A stretch of 64,000 nucleotides of DNA from Hericium rajendrae (Eukaryota; Basidiomycota; Agaricomycetes; Russulales; Hericiaceae), in the NCBI GenBank assembly GCA_033439255.1, contig CM065881.1:3494912-3558911 (forward strand), written 5' to 3'. Below the pieces are notes generated by a model that saw only the letters and a program-made list of their open reading frames with translations, did not search any database and was not told the DNA's origin. Positions 60,131 to 64,000 of the stretch are shown here, piece by piece (the stretch's first letter is position 1; each line of letters begins with the position of its first letter). The position numbers were made by a program, and so were the translations under genes.

Positions 60131-61641
60131 CAAAACATACAAGACGTGACAGAGCTGGCGCTCTGCCAGTCTTGGTCAAGGTTAGAGTCAATATTCATAT
60201 TCTGTTTTGGAAGAGCAGGGTTCATGTGCATATTCAGTCGCATTTGGACGAAACGTATTACAGAAGCAACATCTACACGATTTGGTACGAAAATATATAG
60301 AATTCTAGGGGGGGGGCCAATTTAAAAGTTTCTCCAATTTTCTAACACCCCTTCGATCGTAGTCATCTTAGAAATCGTGATCTTGTACTTACTCTTGACC
60401 TCCACAATCGCCCGTATGAAACAAACTGGGCATTTATACCATAATGTGCGTCTCGGTCAGAAGCACGAGAGAAAAAGGAGATGGCCAGACACACAATGCA
60501 TCCTCAAATAGTCCTCCGCAACGTGGCTCGCCGTCTCGCGGTCGTTCCACCTTGAGCGCGCGTACGACACCAGGAGCACCACGCACAGCATAGTACTGCG
60601 GCTACTCAGGTCTCAAAGGCATACAGATACAAATGCACGCACCTCGTCCAGAGCGAACCAGGGGCATAAACGGGCGCAGTGACTAATCCTTCTGCGCCTT
60701 CCCGTGCGTGGGAAGGCGAGGTACTCCGTACTCAACACAGAGTGAATCTTGTGTCTGGACGCGCTGATGTGGTACAGCCGCGAGATCGAAGCGTCAAGCG
60801 CGAAGACGTCCGTCATGCTCTGAACGAATTGTCGCGCTGCGGGACCACGTCGACAGCATTATCACGTTCGTCTCGTCAACAATGAACACGAGCGAGGACG
60901 CGGTATGCGGGACGCAGTGCCAGATCTTGCACTGCATGATAACGTGCATGCCATATGCAAGATCAGCACTGATTCTATGCATTCATCACGATGGCGGGCA
61001 GAATGCTTGCCTGCGTGCAGATGTGAGCTTCGCTTATATGCAAGGATAGGTTATGGGTACCTGCAATCAGTCTCGAAATACAGAGATCCTACAGCCCCAC
61101 ATAGCGAACCAATCAGCACAGAAAAACAACACGACGACGCCCTTCACACGACCTCTTGGAGAGGATGCCCGCTCAGAGCACACTGCGCCCCTCGACGATC
61201 GTGCGTGTATGTGTCACGCACAGCCTGGTCGGACGTCACCAGCAGGCGATGGGAACACGCGCTGGTTGTATAGTAGGAAGTGTGACAGCATAATGGTCAT
61301 GGAAGAGAATGCACTGCTGACTTACCGTGATTTTAAAGTCGATGCGGGCACACAATGCATGCATTAATAAGCATATTCAGTAGTGGAAAATATATGTCAT
61401 ATCCGAGTGCGGGATGACGTTCAATCCACAACGACACTTCTCGGAAGATGGAGTAGTCTACAGACTGCGCAGCAGAGTGTACAACCACATGTGAGACTTT
61501 TTGAGCAAACAGGAAGAGACGTGTGAAAGAGACTACAACCAAACATGTACAATTGCTGCGCAGCATACTCAGCAATAGTAGAGGAATAGAGGAATCAATA
61601 AATGGCCCTTTCAAGCAAGATCATCTACTGTCTTGCACAGC
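60131..61641. other. No supported gene
   Basis: Composition becomes GC-richer after 60,350. A G-run (ggggggggg) lies at about 60,308. Several frames of 60-120 codons exist without motifs. Nothing is called. Confidence 0.45.
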
Positions 61642-61989
61642 CTACAATTCGCTGTCCATTTGCTCATCGAAACACTCATCCAGTCCCTTCTGCGCTCCCT
61701 TCTGCATTGCCACTAGTGCCAATTCTGTGTCCTTCAAGTTTCCCAATGACTCCCATAGCTGTCGTGCAACATCACCAGTAAACCAATGGTCCTCTCCAAG
61801 ACGGCAAAGCACACCCTGTAGGCTCTCCTTGACGGCAAGTCTGAGATCATCAGGCACTGCAGCCAGCCGGAGCATGTCTGCGTCCGAAACGATGGGTGCA
61901 ACGACCGTTGCCGGCATGTTGCCATGAGCTTTGCTGGATTCGATCAAGGCAGACGTCATCCGCTGTGACCCATGCACTGTCGGCATAGG
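61642..61989 (-). CDS. Hypothetical protein or last exon
   Basis: The frame reads MPTVHGSQRMTSALIESSKA, then ATVVAPIVSDADMLRLAAVP, DDLRLAVKESLQGVLCRLGE, DHWFTGDVARQLWESLGNL and KDTELALVAMQKGAQKGLDE, ending EQMDSEL. The residue pattern looks like a real helical protein. Codons above the ATG are open (ending at a possible CAG acceptor before DVNDQI), and the frame at 62,001-62,225 (TTLRTM-antisense, ENVSAEKMMQRASQ) may be an upstream exon. No family recognised. Confidence 0.4.
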   Translation of the reverse strand, partial: PMPTVHGSQRMTSALIESSKAHGNMPATVVAPIVSDADMLRLAAVPDDLRLAVKESLQGVLCRLGEDHWFTGDVARQLWESLGNLKDTELALVAMQKGAQKGLDECFDEQMDSEL

Positions 61990-62884
61990 TATTTGATCAT
62001 TTACATCCTGATTTTTGCTCTTTTGCACCTTCTTTCGAGAGTTAGAGGATGCAAAAGCAAGACACAGACACGCACTGGCTGAGAAGCACTTATTCTCCCG
62101 CTATTCTCCCTTTTTTTCACAGCCTTGACAGGTTGTGACGCTCTTTGCATCATCTTTTCTGCTGAAACATTCTCAAAGTCACAATCCCTTATGTGGGTCA
62201 GCCAAACTAACAACTCTGAGGACAATGATGCCTTACATTGTAAGCACTTCTGTCTCAGTGGTGGGTATTTCTATCCAGCTGGCAAGGCCTATACCCTGCG
62301 CCCTAGACGTGAGGTATATCCCATCAAAAATGAGGCAGCACAGCCACAGATTGTCTGAATCGCTGAAGGAAGGCATCTACGCTTCGGCCAAGAACCAGGT
62401 TCTCAATGCCCAGAGTAAGGAGTTTCGCCACCTCCATCGCTGCCTCACTGAGTTGATCAACCTCTCGAATGGTCAGCACCTTACCCTCCCTCTCAGACCA
62501 ATGCCTCCTCCCTCCACCCCTGAGAACATGGTGACTATCAAGCCAACTCCTGTTCTGACCTCCACCCCACTCGCTCCTGCTCTGTATGTCGACAGCCAAC
62601 CCTTGCTTCTGAATTCAACTTAAGGCAAGTACCTAGCATTATTTCTATGTCGTAACAAATACCAACGCTGAGAAATGACGACATATGACTTGCAGACCTC
62701 TTGGACAAGCCTGTCTTGAGCTCTCTGTACGTCCATGTCTGGTGGCAAATGTATCATGATAAGGACTGCAGCCAGTAGTCCCCTTCTCGACGCCTAATCA
62801 CCAAATGTGCTTTCGCACTCGTCTCCACCACCGGGCTTTTTTCAAGGGTGAATTACACCACTTGCACCAAATAATACAAGGTAG

Positions 62885-64000
62885 CTACTCTTCCTCCTCC
62901 TCCTCCTCCTCCTCTTCTTCATCAGTAAAATTTTGGTTGCTGGGCATGTCCTCATCGTCCTCCTCTGCTTCGGTGTCTCTATCCTCACTGTCTTGCCCAA
63001 CTTCATCCTCTGGTTCAGATGACTCACTCCTCTCTTCGCTGCTTGTATCTTCCTTCTTCTCACTCTGTTTTGGAGGTTTTCTCTTGTTCCTGGACTGCAC
63101 GGATTTTTTCTGACGTGCTTGTCTTGCCTGCTGCCGTCCCAATCGCCGCTGCATCTCTGCACTTTCCTCTGACCAATTTCGGACGTCCAGCAGCTTCTTC
63201 AACAATGCACCTTTTGGCTCCATTCCTGGTGCGCCTCTCCTTCTTGGCTGCCTCTGGATTGCTCCATTGTTTCCTACACTCTGGATACGGTAAAAGCGTG
63301 GATTCATTACCATTTGAATCTTCCCAGATTTTGTGGTCCAGATAGTACCATTCCGTGACTTTTGATCCAGTGTCGCCACTGGCAGGCACTGCACGTGGTC
63401 AAAAAGGATGCCCAGCTCCAGATCAAGCTGCTCCACGCTGCCATCACTGCCATCCAACATCTTCACTGTCTCCCAGTAGCTCTGGATGTACCCTGCATAG
63501 CAAGCAAGAATAAACCAATGTGATGTTTTCCGAAACTGGGTGTTCACAGCAGGGAAAAACAGAGATCGTCGCTCTCGAAACGTAGGTGTCACTTGCTGTG
63601 CTGGAGGAGCTCCTGTTAGGCCAGTTCCTATGCAGAGAGACTCTACTGCGTTGATCTCCTCCAGAACTGTCTCCACATGCCATTTCTCCATGGCCTCCTC
63701 CAACGACAAGGGCTCGGAGCTTGGTTGCTGCGTTTTGGTGCGATATGCCTCGTTCAGAACCAGCCATGTGTCTTGACTAAATTCTATAAACAGACGTGCG
63801 GCGGTAGCGTATGACTCCCATAGTACTTCGTACATCGGCGGGCGCATCATCAGAGCAGGCTGGCTCTGGACTGTTTTGGACAGCATGGCCCAGCTTGGAT
63901 GCTGGCCAATGGGATAGTCTTCTGTCGGAGTGGTGTTTGCTGGCCCTTTTTGAAGCAATGGCGCCTTTTTCCTTGTCTTGAGAAGGGTCCGAACATCGTT
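62885..64000 (-). CDS. Uncharacterised protein, 3' part, 5' end outside the window
   Basis: A single open frame of over 350 codons runs off the right edge. It includes HPSWAMLSKTVQSQPALMMR, YATAARLFIEFSQDTWLVLN, SLEEAMEKWHVETVLEEINA, FFPAVNTQFRKTSHWFILAC, YAGYIQSYWETVKMLDGSDG and NPRFYRIQSVGN. The C-terminus is a basic LGRQQARQARQKKS stretch followed by a long acidic tail ending in eleven or so Glu. Likely nuclear by composition. The same style of protein is common in mobile-element-rich parts of mushroom genomes, but I do not recognise a named family. The stop is at 62,885-62,887. Confidence 0.6.
   Translation of the reverse strand, partial: NDVRTLLKTRKKAPLLQKGPANTTPTEDYPIGQHPSWAMLSKTVQSQPALMMRPPMYEVLWESYATAARLFIEFSQDTWLVLNEAYRTKTQQPSSEPLSLEEAMEKWHVETVLEEINAVESLCIGTGLTGAPPAQQVTPTFRERRSLFFPAVNTQFRKTSHWFILACYAGYIQSYWETVKMLDGSDGSVEQLDLELGILFDHVQCLPVATLDQKSRNGTIWTTKSGKIQMVMNPRFYRIQSVGNNGAIQRQPRRRGAPGMEPKGALLKKLLDVRNWSEESAEMQRRLGRQQARQARQKKSVQSRNKRKPPKQSEKKEDTSSEERSESSEPEDEVGQDSEDRDTEAEEDDEDMPSNQNFTDEEEEEEEEEEE
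62889..62920. repeat. Trinucleotide microsatellite (TCC/TTC)
   Basis: tcc repeats followed by ttc units encode the terminal poly-Glu of the gene on the minus strand; length variation would change only the Glu count. Confidence 0.85.

Overview
The window is nuclear DNA of a filamentous basidiomycete, most likely an Agaricomycete (mushroom or wood-decay fungus). Almost every gene is split by many 50-60 bp introns with GTRNGT donors and YAG acceptors. Several protein families are typical of that group: an OTT_1508-like deaminase, a multipass integral membrane family, an adenylate-forming A-T-R reductase and a DEP/RhoGEF/CNH exchange factor. All gene models here were spliced by eye, so exon edges are approximate.

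Positions 1-22,900 look like a secondary-metabolite cluster. In order they hold a pyridoxal-reductase-type aldo/keto reductase (-), a decayed GMC (aryl-alcohol-oxidase-like) oxidoreductase (-), a multipass membrane protein (-), a SAM O-methyltransferase (-), a flavin-dependent halogenase with the WxWxIP signature (+), an NRPS-like A-T-R carboxylic acid reductase (-) and an NmrA / isoflavone-reductase-like enzyme (-). The methyltransferase and halogenase are divergent and share one promoter region. Taken together, acid reduction, O-methylation, chlorination and aldehyde/alcohol redox chemistry suggest a small chlorinated, methylated aryl aldehyde or alcohol. The chlorinated anisyl metabolites of white-rot fungi are the closest known class. 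The product is an inference.

The NmrA-like gene is interrupted in its first intron by a ~5.2 kb element (17,527-22,751). This element has long terminal inverted repeats, a tRNA-like sequence with consensus Pol III A and B boxes in each end, and an inverted pair of small acidic-protein genes. The exons on either side still join in frame.

Positions 24,200-42,300 are ordinary housekeeping and conserved genes: a mitochondrial hotdog thioesterase, a METTL/Trm140-type tRNA m3C methyltransferase, a very large Rho GEF with two tandem DH domains, a Ser/Thr-rich secreted protein with internal repeats, mitochondrial ribosomal protein uS12m, the SUMO ligase Nse2/Mms21, and an OTT_1508-like deaminase.

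Positions 42,700-64,000 are repeat-rich accessory DNA. They hold a large uncharacterised gene head-to-head with an apparently intact Tc1/mariner-type transposase. Next comes an AT-rich, strongly CpG-poor segment bounded by two 880 bp direct repeats, containing two tandem paralogous genes (one with a nonsense codon) and a 178 bp satellite. After that come ~306 bp tandem repeats, a hairpin, several duplicated fragments, and finally the 3' part of a gene running off the right edge.
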